From: Bryobacterales bacterium
Lineage (GTDB): Bacteria > Acidobacteriota > Terriglobia > Bryobacterales > Bryobacteraceae
Direction of reading: 5' to 3'
Assembly: GCA_003163855.1 (NCBI GenBank)
Contig: PLRJ01000159.1
Coordinates: 107,255 to 171,254 of the forward strand
Length of the DNA: 64,000 bases
The translations under genes were made by a program, and so were the position numbers. Position 1 is the first letter of the stretch. Every line of letters begins with the position of its first letter. Positions 9,469 through 20,037 of the stretch are shown here, in pieces. The notes under the pieces were generated by a model. The model was not told the DNA's origin and did no database searches. It worked only from the letters and a program-made list of their open reading frames with translations.

Positions 9469-12400
9469 TCACTCTGCCGCAGCCTGCGCTTTAAGCGAGT
9501 TCCATTTTCCCATCAAGGTCTCTAACGCCGCGCGCCGCTTGGTAATAGCCGCAACGGTGGGCATATTGGGCGCAACATCCGCTTCCTGCAAATTCTGCAT
9601 CAGCCCCAGCAGCGATCCGCTCACCGAGGTTAAGGAATCCGGACCACCGGGCCCACGCCTTCCGCCGCCGCCGCGTCCCGCGGATTCTCCAGCCAGTGCT
9701 TGAATGCTCTTATCCAACTCAGCCAATTTGTCGGCGCCGCCTGCCTTCATCCGCTCCTGCAGATTTTCGCGAAACGCCTTGATTTCCTCTATGGTCTTGG
9801 TGCTGGCTAGCACGTCGTCATAGATCTGTTTCGACAACGTAAATTGCTGCGTGATGCCGGCAAGACTCGTCTTCACGCGCGGGTCCATCTTCACTGTTAT
9901 GGGCTGCGTATACGTCTTGCCTCCGGCCGTTAAGCGCACAGTGTACTTTCCCGGCATCACCCACGGCGAGTTTGGCGCCGGAGGTGTGTCCTCATAAATT
10001 GCCTGCATCGGATACTGGCGGGTGCGCTCGGGCAGGGGTGTCCAGCGCATGTTCCACAAGAATCTGTGCAAGCCGGGCTCATTTGACAGATGCTCGGGAG
10101 GACGCACCCAGTAACGGGGAATGGGAAGACGCGGATCAATCGCGGGTATCGGATCGCTGCTGGAATATTTCCTCACCAAGTGACCCGCGCTATCTAAAAT
10201 CTCGAGCGTTACTTCGCCGCTACTGCTGTTACCCAGCAGATAGTCGATCACTGCGCCGTCTGGAGGGTTTTTGCCTGCGGGAACATCCGGCGGTAGAGGT
10301 GTATCGGTATTGGTGTCCCACCGAACTCGCATGGCCACTTCCGGCTGGAACAAATGTGCCTCCGAATCTACGACCTTTTCGCTGAGCTCGCGGAGCGGCT
10401 GTATATCGTCTAAAATCCAGAAGCCGCGGCCATGTGTGGCGGCAATTAAATCGTCGTCCTTGATCAAAAGATCGCGGATGGAGGTCGCCGGCATATTGTT
10501 GCGTAACGATTGCCACTGCTCGCCATCATCAAACGAAACATACACCGTGCGCTCACTGCCGGCAAATAACAAACCCTTATGTTTCGGATCCTCGCGCACC
10601 ACATTGATGGGTGCACCATCCGGTATTCCGTTGACGATCTCGGTCCAGTTTGCGCCGCTATCGCGCGTGCGGTAGATATGCGGCCGCATGTCATCCAAAC
10701 GCAACGTGTTTACGGCGATATAGGCACTTCCCAGATTGAAATGACTCGCATCGATGATCGAGACCTTCGCCCAGGGAACCAGCGCCGGCGGAGTGACATT
10801 CTTCCAATGCGCGCCTCCATCCATGGTCACTTGTACCTGGCCATCGTCGGTGCCGGCCCAGATTGCATTCAAATCCAGCGGTGAAGGACTGACCGCGTAA
10901 ATGACACCGCGCTGGGTAGGCTGCGCGGACGGTGAGTTCTTGTAGATGCCGATGGTATCGGGCTCCTGCCATGTCTTGCGACTGAGATCGGGACTGATTT
11001 CCTGCCAAGTCTCACCACCATTGCGGGTCTTCCACAGAGTATTGGCCGCAAAGAAAAGGGTATGCGGATCTTTCGGAGAAAACACCAGCGGCGCAGTCCG
11101 AACGGCCCGGTAATCGCCATCGCGCAGCGGTTTGGGACCGACATTGGTCACCTGTCCTGTGCGCCGGTCATAACGGGTCACTTTGCCGCCATAAACGAAG
11201 TTCGCGTCCAGCGGATCGGGCACCGCATTGCCATATTCTTCCACTCCGACGGGATGCCAGTCGCGAAACGTGATCTCACCATCCTGCCCGCGCGTCAGCA
11301 CACAGGCCGATCCGCTCTCCTGCTGGCCGCTGCATACCCGGTACGGAAAATCGTTATCAGCGGCAACGTGGTACATCTGCGCCGTGGGTTGGTTGTACCA
11401 GTCGGTCCATGTGTCACCGTCATTCACTGTGACAATCGCTCCCTGGTCACTAACAACCAGCTTGATCTCAGGATGATTGGGATTGATCCAGATGCCCTGA
11501 TAATCGTCACCACCCGGAGCGCCCCGGATGCCAGTCCAAGTCTTCCCTCCGTCGGTGGACTTCCATGTCACAACACTTGCGCTGTAGACAATATCGGCAT
11601 TTTTCGGATCCACTACCGGAACCGGTAGATCACCGCCGCCGATGCGCTGCGCTGGTCTGGGATCGTCGGTAATCTTCACCCAGCTCTGGCCGGCATCGTC
11701 CGACCGATAGATGCCGAGCCCGCGCTGCGTTGCTACCGAGGCGAAAACTCGGCTGGTTTGGCTGGGTGCGATGGCCAGATTCGCCTGCACGACGCCATCC
11801 GGAGGCAACCCACCGGTAAGTTTCTGCCAGCTTTTCCCGCCGTCTTTCGATTTGAAGATACCGCCGTTGGTACCGCTCCACGCGCCGTTTTCCCAGGGTC
11901 CCTGGCGCGCCTCCCACAGGGACGCATAAAGTATGTCCGGGTTGGAGGGGTCCATCTTGATGTCGTTCGCGCCGGTATTCTCATCGATATGGAGCGACTG
12001 TTCAAACGTCTGGCCGCCATCGGTGGAACTGTAAACTCCACGCTCTTTATTTGGTCCATAGGGGTGACCCAGCACGGCCACAAACAAACGATTGGGATCG
12101 CGCGGATCCACTGCAATCTGGGGAATCTGCTGGCCTGCCCGCAGTCCCAGGTGCTTCCACGTCTGGCCTCCATCCACTGACTTATAAATGCCATCGCCGG
12201 TAGACAGATCGGGCCGCTGTAAACCTTCTCCGCTGCCGACGTAGATGATGTTCGGATCGGAAGGCGCTATCGCAATGGCCCCCACAGATCCGGTATCTTC
12301 ATGGTCGAAGATGGGATTCCAGGTGTGGCCGTAGTCGTTCGTCTTCCACACGCCGCCATTCACCTGCGCCATGAAGAAAACATTAGGCTGGCTGGGAATA

Positions 12401-12540
12401 CCAGCCAGTGCCCTCGTGCGCCCGCCCCTGAACGGGCCAATATCGCGCCAGCGCAACTCGGTAAAAAGCTTTCCATCGTACGTGGCGCCGGCGGCTATGC
12501 CTGCCACGCATGCCAACCCGCATAATAACCGTATCTTCAT
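9469..12540 (-). CDS. Secreted VPS10/sortilin-like BNR-repeat protein (paralogue A)
   Basis: Multiple Asp-box/BNR motifs (STDGGKTW, SKDGGKSWQ, TRNGGETWQ); signal peptide. Confidence 0.85.
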   Translation of the reverse strand: MKIRLLCGLACVAGIAAGATYDGKLFTELRWRDIGPFRGGRTRALAGIPSQPNVFFMAQVNGGVWKTNDYGHTWNPIFDHEDTGSVGAIAIAPSDPNIIYVGSGEGLQRPDLSTGDGIYKSVDGGQTWKHLGLRAGQQIPQIAVDPRDPNRLFVAVLGHPYGPNKERGVYSSTDGGQTFEQSLHIDENTGANDIKMDPSNPDILYASLWEARQGPWENGAWSGTNGGIFKSKDGGKSWQKLTGGLPPDGVVQANLAIAPSQTSRVFASVATQRGLGIYRSDDAGQSWVKITDDPRPAQRIGGGDLPVPVVDPKNADIVYSASVVTWKSTDGGKTWTGIRGAPGGDDYQGIWINPNHPEIKLVVSDQGAIVTVNDGDTWTDWYNQPTAQMYHVAADNDFPYRVCSGQQESGSACVLTRGQDGEITFRDWHPVGVEEYGNAVPDPLDANFVYGGKVTRYDRRTGQVTNVGPKPLRDGDYRAVRTAPLVFSPKDPHTLFFAANTLWKTRNGGETWQEISPDLSRKTWQEPDTIGIYKNSPSAQPTQRGVIYAVSPSPLDLNAIWAGTDDGQVQVTMDGGAHWKNVTPPALVPWAKVSIIDASHFNLGSAYIAVNTLRLDDMRPHIYRTRDSGANWTEIVNGIPDGAPINVVREDPKHKGLLFAGSERTVYVSFDDGEQWQSLRNNMPATSIRDLLIKDDDLIAATHGRGFWILDDIQPLRELSEKVVDSEAHLFQPEVAMRVRWDTNTDTPLPPDVPAGKNPPDGAVIDYLLGNSSSGEVTLEILDSAGHLVRKYSSSDPIPAIDPRLPIPRYWVRPPEHLSNEPGLHRFLWNMRWTPLPERTRQYPMQAIYEDTPPAPNSPWVMPGKYTVRLTAGGKTYTQPITVKMDPRVKTSLAGITQQFTLSKQIYDDVLASTKTIEEIKAFRENLQERMKAGGADKLAELDKSIQALAGESAGRGGGGRRGPGGPDSLTSVSGSLLGLMQNLQEADVAPNMPTVAAITKRRAALETLMGKWNSLKAQAAAE

Positions 12541-12547
12541 CGTTTTC

Positions 12548-15500
12548 CTATGAACCCAGAATCGAACTCAACTCGCTGATCTCTTTATCCAGTTGCTTGC
12601 GCAGCACCGCATAGCGGTCGAACGCATCCTGACCAATCTTCTGGTCTGCGCCGCTGGTCAATGTATACAAATAAGTGATATGTGTAGCCAGTTCCGGCTT
12701 GCTGTAACGAATGGGCGGCGTAATCAGATGGGCCGCAAACTCGTTCAACCTGGCCAGGCGCCCCGCATCGGTGCCGGTGGCGGATTTTAATCGTCCCTGT
12801 TCAGCCCGAACCTTGGCCACAAGCTTATTCACTTCGCTGACCATATCTCGCACGCGAACACTGAAGTCAAACTGCTCTTTCAAATCCGCCGTTGTCACTC
12901 CCGCATTGGCCACTCGCGGATCTTCCATAACCTCGAAAGGCTGTGTGGAAGTGTAGGCTCCCGCCGTCAGCTTCACCATGTACTTACCGGGAACCGCTCG
13001 AGGGCCGTTCGGTCCCTCCGGTCTGCGCTCGCTCATCCAAGGTCCACCGCAGCGCAGATCCCAGGTGAATCGGTGCATGCCCGCTGTCTTATCGATGATC
13101 ACCGGAGCCGCGCGCGGCATGTACTCTTCCTCATCTCCGCCGCCGGCATCACCGCCGCGCTCGCGCGCCGCGCCTGTGCTGGTGAAGGTCCTGAGCAGCT
13201 TGCCCTGACCATCCATAATCTCGAGCTTTACGTCTTCGGTCGTGCCGGCCGCCAGATAGTAATTCACAATTGCGCCTGATGCCGGATACTCCGGCTGACC
13301 CGAACCGCCCCTGGAACCGCCGCCTTCGCCCGAAAAATGCTGCGGCACGCGCACAGCTTCTCTTGGTTGATAGAGATAAGCCTTAGCGCCTTCATCGGGC
13401 AGCTGATGCAGCGGCGTCAGGTCGTCCAGAATCCAGAACGATCTTCCCTGGGTGGATATCACCAGGTCTTTGTGCGCCACCTTGATATCGGTAATCGGCG
13501 TTACCGGCAGATTCAACTGAAACGACTGCCAGTGGCCGCCGTTATCGAAGGAGATGTACATGCCGAACTCGGTGCCCGCATAAAGCAACCCATCGCGATC
13601 GGGATCTTCCCTCACTACGCGCGTGGGTTCGTCTTTGGCAATGCCGTTGGTCCCATCCGTCAGCCGGGTCCAGCTTTTTCCATAATCGTTCGTACGATAA
13701 ATATACGGAGCAAAATCTCCGAGCAGATAACGATAGATGGCCACGTAAGCCGTTCCGGCATGACGCGGGCTTGGTTCAATGTTCTGCACGCGCCCACCTG
13801 GAGCAAGATCGGGCGGAGTGACATTTTTCCAAGTCTTGCCGTCGTCCTGGGTAACCGAAACCAGCCCGTCGTTCGATCCCGCCCAAATTACACCTTGCTT
13901 CACGGGTGATTCCCGAATCGCATACAAAGTGCTGTAAATTTCCTCACCTGTGGCGTCGCGAGTAATCGGTTCCCCGCTCGCGCCTTGCGTCCCGGGAGGA
14001 TGGGCCGTCAGGTCTGGACTCAGCCGCTTCCAGTGCACACCGCCATCGGAGGTTCGATACAGATATTGCGAACCATAATAGACGGGATAAGGGGGAAACG
14101 GAGAAACCTCCATCGGAGAAACTCGCTGGAACCTGTCAATCAAGTCGCTGCCCGCGTTGCCGTAGAGCGATTCGGCACCAATCCAGTAGCGCTCTTCATC
14201 GGTGCTCTCAATATTCATGCGAGTGAACTGACCCTTACAACCTCCATAAACCACTTTGGCGTCTGCCGGATTCGGAATGATGGGTCCCGTCTCGCAGCCC
14301 GGCCCAACCCGGAACTCCTGTCCGTCGGCCGGCGGCAAACTCGGAATGATAACCGTGGTATTGTCCTGTTGCGCTCCATAAACTCGATAAGGATACTGAT
14401 TGTCAACGGCGACCTGGTAAATTTCGGCTGTTGGTTGGTTCAACTGTGTGCTCCAACTCTTTCCGCCATCGAGTGACACATTCGCTCCGCCGTCATTCGC
14501 CTGGATCATGTAGTCGGAGTTCTTTGGGTTGATCCAGACATCGTGGTTATCTCCATGCGGCACCTGCGCGCGCTGGAAAGTCTTGCCGCCATCGACGCTC
14601 TTGAACCAGCCTTCGTCGCCGACGTAAACTATGTCGCTGTTATTGGGGTCCACGCCCAGCGTGTCGTAGTAGAAAGGCCGCGTGGTGAGCGTGCCTGACT
14701 TGTTGATCAACTCCCAGGTGGCGCCCGCATCTTCAGAACGATACAAGCCCGAGCCCGGCTTTGCCTCAATCAAGGCATAAATCCGGTTGGGCTTCGACGC
14801 CGAAATGGCCACATTGCTGCGTCCGAAAAGCTCATGTGGCAAGCCGCCGCCCAATTTGTTCCAGGTGTCGCCGCCGTCGGTGCTCTTGTAAATGCCGCCA
14901 TCCATCGATCCGCTGATGATGGTCCAAGGCTTGCGTTGCCCGTGCCAGATGGACGCAAACACCACGTTTGGATTACCTGGCTGGAGTTCCAAATCTGCCG
15001 CTCCCAGTTCATTGGAAACTTGCAGCACGTTCTTCCAAGTTTTACCGCCGTCGGTTGTTTTGAAAACGCCGCGTTCCTTGTTAGGTATAAACGGATTGCC
15101 CAAGGCTGCCACGAAGACCGTATTCGGGTCGGTGGGATGAATGCGCACGGTGGCTATCTGGCCCACATCGCGCAAGCCCACGAAAGTCCACGTCTTGCCT
15201 GCATTGCCTGATCTGTAAATGCCTCTGCCAATCGATACATTGCTGCGAATCTTCGATGATCCGGTGCCAGCATAGATCACGTTCGGGTCGCTTAGGGACA
15301 CGTCGATTGAGCCCATGGACGCCACGCTGAAGAAACCATCGGAAATGTTCTTCCACGAATGGCCCGCGTCCGTTGTCTTCCAGACACCGCCGCCGGTCGA
15401 TCCCATGTAAAACGTCTGCGGCTGCGTCGGAACTCCGGTGACTGTTGTGACGCGTCCGCCGCGGTCCGGACCGATCATGCGATAGTGCAGTCCCGACCAG

Positions 15501-15601
15501 AAAGCTGGGTTCGGTACTAGATTGGGTGCGTTTCCCGCCAACGCGGCGATAGCGAAAATGGTCAGAGCAAAAATAGACCGGCGAAGATGCATAGACTTCA
15601 T
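12548..15601 (-). CDS. Secreted VPS10/sortilin-like BNR-repeat protein (paralogue B)
   Basis: Same architecture as the adjacent gene (RGGRVTTVTGVPTQPQTFYMGSTGGGVWKTTDAGHSW; SRPQ/IRESPVKQGVIWAGSNDGLV). Confidence 0.85.
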   Translation of the reverse strand: MKSMHLRRSIFALTIFAIAALAGNAPNLVPNPAFWSGLHYRMIGPDRGGRVTTVTGVPTQPQTFYMGSTGGGVWKTTDAGHSWKNISDGFFSVASMGSIDVSLSDPNVIYAGTGSSKIRSNVSIGRGIYRSGNAGKTWTFVGLRDVGQIATVRIHPTDPNTVFVAALGNPFIPNKERGVFKTTDGGKTWKNVLQVSNELGAADLELQPGNPNVVFASIWHGQRKPWTIISGSMDGGIYKSTDGGDTWNKLGGGLPHELFGRSNVAISASKPNRIYALIEAKPGSGLYRSEDAGATWELINKSGTLTTRPFYYDTLGVDPNNSDIVYVGDEGWFKSVDGGKTFQRAQVPHGDNHDVWINPKNSDYMIQANDGGANVSLDGGKSWSTQLNQPTAEIYQVAVDNQYPYRVYGAQQDNTTVIIPSLPPADGQEFRVGPGCETGPIIPNPADAKVVYGGCKGQFTRMNIESTDEERYWIGAESLYGNAGSDLIDRFQRVSPMEVSPFPPYPVYYGSQYLYRTSDGGVHWKRLSPDLTAHPPGTQGASGEPITRDATGEEIYSTLYAIRESPVKQGVIWAGSNDGLVSVTQDDGKTWKNVTPPDLAPGGRVQNIEPSPRHAGTAYVAIYRYLLGDFAPYIYRTNDYGKSWTRLTDGTNGIAKDEPTRVVREDPDRDGLLYAGTEFGMYISFDNGGHWQSFQLNLPVTPITDIKVAHKDLVISTQGRSFWILDDLTPLHQLPDEGAKAYLYQPREAVRVPQHFSGEGGGSRGGSGQPEYPASGAIVNYYLAAGTTEDVKLEIMDGQGKLLRTFTSTGAARERGGDAGGGDEEEYMPRAAPVIIDKTAGMHRFTWDLRCGGPWMSERRPEGPNGPRAVPGKYMVKLTAGAYTSTQPFEVMEDPRVANAGVTTADLKEQFDFSVRVRDMVSEVNKLVAKVRAEQGRLKSATGTDAGRLARLNEFAAHLITPPIRYSKPELATHITYLYTLTSGADQKIGQDAFDRYAVLRKQLDKEISELSSILGS

Positions 15602-15760
15602 AGGCGTTCAGAATCCTTATTCGGTTATTGTTGCCATACTTTTCAGTAGGAGGCGGCGGAGCCACCTTTTCGCAGGCGGAAGCGCCCGCGCCACCCGGCC
15701 ACAAACAAATGTTTTCAAAGTACTGAGCAAGCTGGCTTGGCTGCCGGCTACAGTGACATT

Positions 15761-16735
15761 ATGAAATACCTGAACCTTGGCCATACCGGACTGAAAGTAT
15801 CGCGCCTGTGTCTGGGATGCATGACGTATGGCTCAACCAAATGGCGCGAGTGGGTGCTGGAAGAAGAGGCTAGCCGACCGTTTATACAAAAATCGCTTGA
15901 AGCGGGCATCAACTTTTTCGACACAGCGAATGTCTATTCAGACGGCGTGAGCGAGGAAATTCTGGGCCGCGCTATCCGCGACATGGCTAAACGCGACGAA
16001 GTGGTGATCGCCACCAAGCTATTCAACCCCATGCGGCCCGATCCCAACGGCCGCGGCCTGTCTCGCAAAGCGATTATGACGGAAATCGACCACAGTTTAA
16101 AGCGTTTGGGCATGGACTACGTGGACCTTTACCAAACGCACCGCTGGGATGCCGAAACGCCTATCGAAGAGACTATGGAGGCGCTGCACGACGTTGTGAA
16201 GAGCGGCAAGGCGCGTTACATTGGCGCCTCTTCCATGTACGCCTGGCAATTCGCCAAAGCCCAGCACGCCGCCGACAAGCATGGTTGGACCAAATTCGCT
16301 TCCATGCAGAACCACTACAATCTGATCTATCGCGAAGAAGAGCGCGAAATGCTGCCGCTGTGTGCGGACCAGGGCATTGGCGTCATACCGTGGTCGCCGC
16401 TGGCGCGCGGCTTCCTGGCGGGCAACCGCGACAAGCAGGGCGGGGAAACTTCGCGTGCGAAAACTGACGATTTCGCTAAGAAACTCTACTATCAGGACGA
16501 CGACTTCAAGGTTGCCGACCGGCTGGGTGAAGTTGCCAAGGCGCGGGGATTGTCCAACACGCAAGTGGCGCTTGCGTGGATTCTTTCCAAGCCGGTTGTT
16601 ACCGCGCCTATCATCGGCGCAAGCAAGCCGCATCATCTGGACCAGGCGCTCGCTGCGCTGGATGTTGAACTGAGCGCTGAGGAAATTAAGAAGCTGGAAG
16701 AGCCTTACAAGCCGCACGTCATTCTGGGGCATTAG
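15761..16735 (+). CDS. Aldo/keto reductase
   Basis: MKYLNLGHTGLKVSRLCLGCMTYG; FFDTANVYSDGVSEEILGRAI; PVVTAPIIGASKPHHLDQAL. Confidence 0.95.
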   Translation: MKYLNLGHTGLKVSRLCLGCMTYGSTKWREWVLEEEASRPFIQKSLEAGINFFDTANVYSDGVSEEILGRAIRDMAKRDEVVIATKLFNPMRPDPNGRGLSRKAIMTEIDHSLKRLGMDYVDLYQTHRWDAETPIEETMEALHDVVKSGKARYIGASSMYAWQFAKAQHAADKHGWTKFASMQNHYNLIYREEEREMLPLCADQGIGVIPWSPLARGFLAGNRDKQGGETSRAKTDDFAKKLYYQDDDFKVADRLGEVAKARGLSNTQVALAWILSKPVVTAPIIGASKPHHLDQALAALDVELSAEEIKKLEEPYKPHVILGH

Positions 16736-16743
16736 TTATCGGG

Positions 16744-17243
16744 CTACTGGAAAGGTCGCCACTGGCAAGAAGGGCCTATCTGCCAGGAAGAGTCAGCCTG
16801 CTTTCCGTCGTGGCGCCTCATAGGCGGGGCGGTCGGGACCGTAGACGCCGGTTCGTGAATGGGCTGTTTAGTTGGTTTTTTGGGCTTCAGAGCCGGTTTG
16901 TGATGGTTTCTGTTCCTGCCGGTGTGAGCGGCTGGCGCCGCATGAGCTTTCCAGTGGTGTTCGAGCATTCGGTATTCGCGCTGGAGCGGCGTTCTGCGAC
17001 GGTGAGATAGCGGAGGCTGAGGTCGTAGTTCTTGATTTCGTGTGGCTGCCAGGCGCCGATGGGCGAATTGCCTTGGCCGAAGAGGTGGAAGTCGTATTCG
17101 CGTTGCACGCGGAGGCGGTGCCATTCGGCTTGGGCGGTTTTGATGACGAAGGTGTAGAGAAGTGAGTTTCCGGCGGGGTTCTGGTAGGCGTCGAGCCACG
17201 TTTTCAGGAGGTCGAGCCAATCGGCTTCGACCTCGTTTTCCAT
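16744..17243 (-). pseudogene. Frameshifted hypothetical gene
   Basis: Frame 1 encodes MENEVEADWLDLLKTWLDAYQNPAGNSLLYTFVIKTAQAEWHRLRVQREYDFHL..NYDLSLRYLTVAERR, then the coherent sequence LQREYRMLEHHWKAH continues in another frame (ORF 16744..17271); junction near 16985-17000. Confidence 0.55.
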
Positions 17244-17355
17244 GAAGAGGGTGGTCGGGGTGGGATGGCATTTTAGGGTAAGTGGTTGGAAAGATAGGTA
17301 GAAGAAAGTTGCTACTCTTGCCGTTACCAAGATTTCGATGGCACCAAGCGGGCTT

Positions 17356-17787
17356 TTACGCTTCGCCGAAGCGTAACTCGCGCCTGCAGACTTCCTTGAT
17401 ACTGTTAATCAGCGAATCAAGGTCGAGCGCCTTGATAATCACTTCGCGCGCCCCGAGATCCAGCGCCCGCTGACGGTCTCCCGCCGTGGACGCTGAGGTG
17501 AACATCACCACCGGCGTCTGCTGCGTAACTCCTTCGCTATGCAGATAGCGAAGAACATCGAATCCGCTGCAGCGCGGCAAATTACGATCCAAGAAAATAA
17601 GATCAGGCATCGTCGAGCCCATCATTTCCCGCAGCATGCTGATTGCCTGCTCGCCGTCTGCCGCTCTCGATACCTCAATGCCGTGAAGGCACTCCTCCAA
17701 GGCGAGCTGAATAACCAGGAAGTCTGCGTCACTATCCTCCACCGACATTACCCGCCGTTTAGTGGATCTTGCGTAGAGCGACTTCAT
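17356..17787 (-). CDS. Response regulator, receiver domain only
   Basis: VEDSDADFLVIQLAL, PDLIFLDRNLPRCSGFDVL, VVMFTSAS, KALDLDSL. Confidence 0.92.
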   Translation of the reverse strand: MKSLYARSTKRRVMSVEDSDADFLVIQLALEECLHGIEVSRAADGEQAISMLREMMGSTMPDLIFLDRNLPRCSGFDVLRYLHSEGVTQQTPVVMFTSASTAGDRQRALDLGAREVIIKALDLDSLINSIKEVCRRELRFGEA

Positions 17788-17856
17788 GTTAAGTGGATCT
17801 CAACAGATTTAAAAATCAATCAACCAAAGTCGATGCCGAGTATTAATCCTTGCTGC

Positions 17857-18453
17857 TCACCACTTTTCGTAGCAGGGATCGAAATCACCTACGGCTGGGT
17901 CAAATAAGAGGGAACGAATTCGTCGATTGTAAAGATATTCGACCTCGGCGATCAGCCACTTGCAGCGGAGGAGAGGCATTGCGCCTAGAACTCCAAAACT
18001 GCAATCGATAAGTCGCCAAACGAATGGAATCTCCCGAATAGGCCCGGCGATAAGTGCCAGCGGAATCACGGCACCGCAGGCGATCAGGCCGAAATCGATC
18101 AACCACTTGTTTCTGAGCGGATGGATGTACGGTCCAATAAACGCCAGAGCGATGACAATGTGCGCAAATGCCAGCCAATCGGTACCGTAGCCAAGGAACG
18201 GATAGTGCGCGTTGGTGGCGCGGATCCCCTCATTCACTCGCTCCATCCAGGCGAGCAGCCCTGTGGATTGAGCTAGCGCCTGCAGCGCGCTTTGGCGGAG
18301 CAGCAGAACGATCCAACCCGTCTCGCGCTCGAGCCGGAAGGCGGTAACACCGCTTAGTACTAAGCCGGACGCGAAGACAGCCAGCCAGAACCGAATCCGG
18401 CGAAGGTATTCAGCTTGTGGCATTGGCTCCGATCTGCTGTTACGCTGGATCAC
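17857..18453 (-). CDS. Hypothetical membrane protein
   Basis: 198 aa, several TM segments; start overlaps creD stop. Confidence 0.7.
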   Translation of the reverse strand: MIQRNSRSEPMPQAEYLRRIRFWLAVFASGLVLSGVTAFRLERETGWIVLLLRQSALQALAQSTGLLAWMERVNEGIRATNAHYPFLGYGTDWLAFAHIVIALAFIGPYIHPLRNKWLIDFGLIACGAVIPLALIAGPIREIPFVWRLIDCSFGVLGAMPLLRCKWLIAEVEYLYNRRIRSLLFDPAVGDFDPCYEKW

Positions 18454-19813
18454 CTTGAGGCTCTTTCTGGCCCGGCAGGCCTGGACCCTTGGTTGTCAGC
18501 ACTGAGCCATACCATTCGATTTTGCGCGTAAAGTACATGGCGGCCGCCACCGCCAGGAAACTGGCCAACGCGCCAACCAAGAGCGCATTGTCTTCCAGCC
18601 GAAGCAAAAAGTAGATCAGCGAGTAGAGCAGCGTAAATAGGGCAAACGCCCGCGCTGCCTGCAGACGACTGGAAAAAATCCACCCGGCATTACACGACAA
18701 CAGACACACCGTGGCCGCGCCCGCAATCAAAAACCCAGTATCGAAACCGATTCTTTCGGCCAAAGACAACAGAAGCAGGTAGAAAATCAACTGAGCGATG
18801 CCAACCAAAATATATTGTGCGGGATGAACTCGCTTGCCTGTCGACGTCTCGAACAGGAAGTAGGCCAGAAAAATCAAACCCAAAAACAGAGGAATGTATT
18901 TCAGCGATCGGCTGACCGATTGATAAGGGTCGGCTACTTCAACGAATGAAACGCCCAACGCCGTCGCATCAAGCCCCACCATCGTGTTAGCCAATCCTGC
19001 AGACGGCACGCCACGCGCTATGAAAGGTACCGACCATTCGGCAGCGAAACCCTGGGCATTCACTGTCCTGCTGACGGGCAGAAAACCACCATCAAAACCC
19101 GGACTAGGCCAGTCACCTTGCGCTAGAAGATGCGTCGTCTTGGCGTAGGCGAGCACCGCAACCCTCTGCGCCCCCGAAAATCGCAGCGCCGACGATACCG
19201 TGAATTGAGCGTTCGGCTTCGCCATGGTTCCCGCGTTCGCGCCGAACAGAGACATTTTCCTGCGTGCGGCGAAATCCAACGAAGACGAGGCTGGAACCAA
19301 CGTGAATGTCTTGTTGTCCATTGTGGCTGTCGCGTCCGCAAGCGCTCCCCGCGCATCACTGACTCCAACTAAAATCTCAGCTTTATTCCAGTCGAGTTCG
19401 GCGCCTTCCGGAGTTGCCATTCCAACCCCGGTAAGATCGAATGCCGCATCCATCACCAGGTCGGCCTGAAACACAGGCACCCGGAACAGCGAGCGTCGCC
19501 GTTCCTCGGTCTTGGTCTTCAAAACGGCCGATCCTCGTTCCGGAGAAATGAGAAAGACTCCATGCTTGCCCGGATCTGTTGCCGGAAGTGACGGAAAGCT
19601 GCACGGAACAGCCAGCGTCGGCCCGAGGAAGATCTGCTCGCCGCCAACAAGCGCGCTTACCTCTCGAATGACAGCGGCGGCCCGGTTGGCGCGGTCTTCC
19701 ACTACACTCGTGACAAACAGCCCGGCAACACTTATAAACAATGCCAAGCCACAGACAACCATGAACTTCAGGCCCGTCGACGACCTGGTCCTGCCAGCCA
19801 ATGTGGAACTCAT
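18440..19813 (-). CDS. creD: CreD family inner membrane protein
   Basis: GEQIFLGPTLAVP; SAGLANTMVGLDATALGVSFVEVADPYQSVSRSLKYIPLFLGLIFLAYFLFE..HPAQYILVGIAQLIFYLLLLSLAERIGF. Confidence 0.92.
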   Translation of the reverse strand: MSSTLAGRTRSSTGLKFMVVCGLALFISVAGLFVTSVVEDRANRAAAVIREVSALVGGEQIFLGPTLAVPCSFPSLPATDPGKHGVFLISPERGSAVLKTKTEERRRSLFRVPVFQADLVMDAAFDLTGVGMATPEGAELDWNKAEILVGVSDARGALADATATMDNKTFTLVPASSSLDFAARRKMSLFGANAGTMAKPNAQFTVSSALRFSGAQRVAVLAYAKTTHLLAQGDWPSPGFDGGFLPVSRTVNAQGFAAEWSVPFIARGVPSAGLANTMVGLDATALGVSFVEVADPYQSVSRSLKYIPLFLGLIFLAYFLFETSTGKRVHPAQYILVGIAQLIFYLLLLSLAERIGFDTGFLIAGAATVCLLSCNAGWIFSSRLQAARAFALFTLLYSLIYFLLRLEDNALLVGALASFLAVAAAMYFTRKIEWYGSVLTTKGPGLPGQKEPQGDPA

Positions 19814-20037
19814 CTAGCGTCTTCTTCTCTGTCCAATACTTTATAGTAAAAAGTGCATTAAAGTAAAGAGTAAATCAATCAAGTTAGACTCAACCCGTGC
19901 GCGCTCTTCTTTGCGCTTTGAGTCGACTCCTCTTTGCCGTGAACATTGCTGCCAGCCAGGGGTCGGTCAAAATCGAGCAGGGCGAGGCCTTCCAGCATCA
20001 GATGGGCCCGCGTCATATAAGCCATTCCAGTGACTAG

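Noticed and set aside
16097-16732. 211-aa minus-strand ORF
   Set aside because: Fully antisense to the clear aldo/keto reductase CDS; high-GC shadow ORF.
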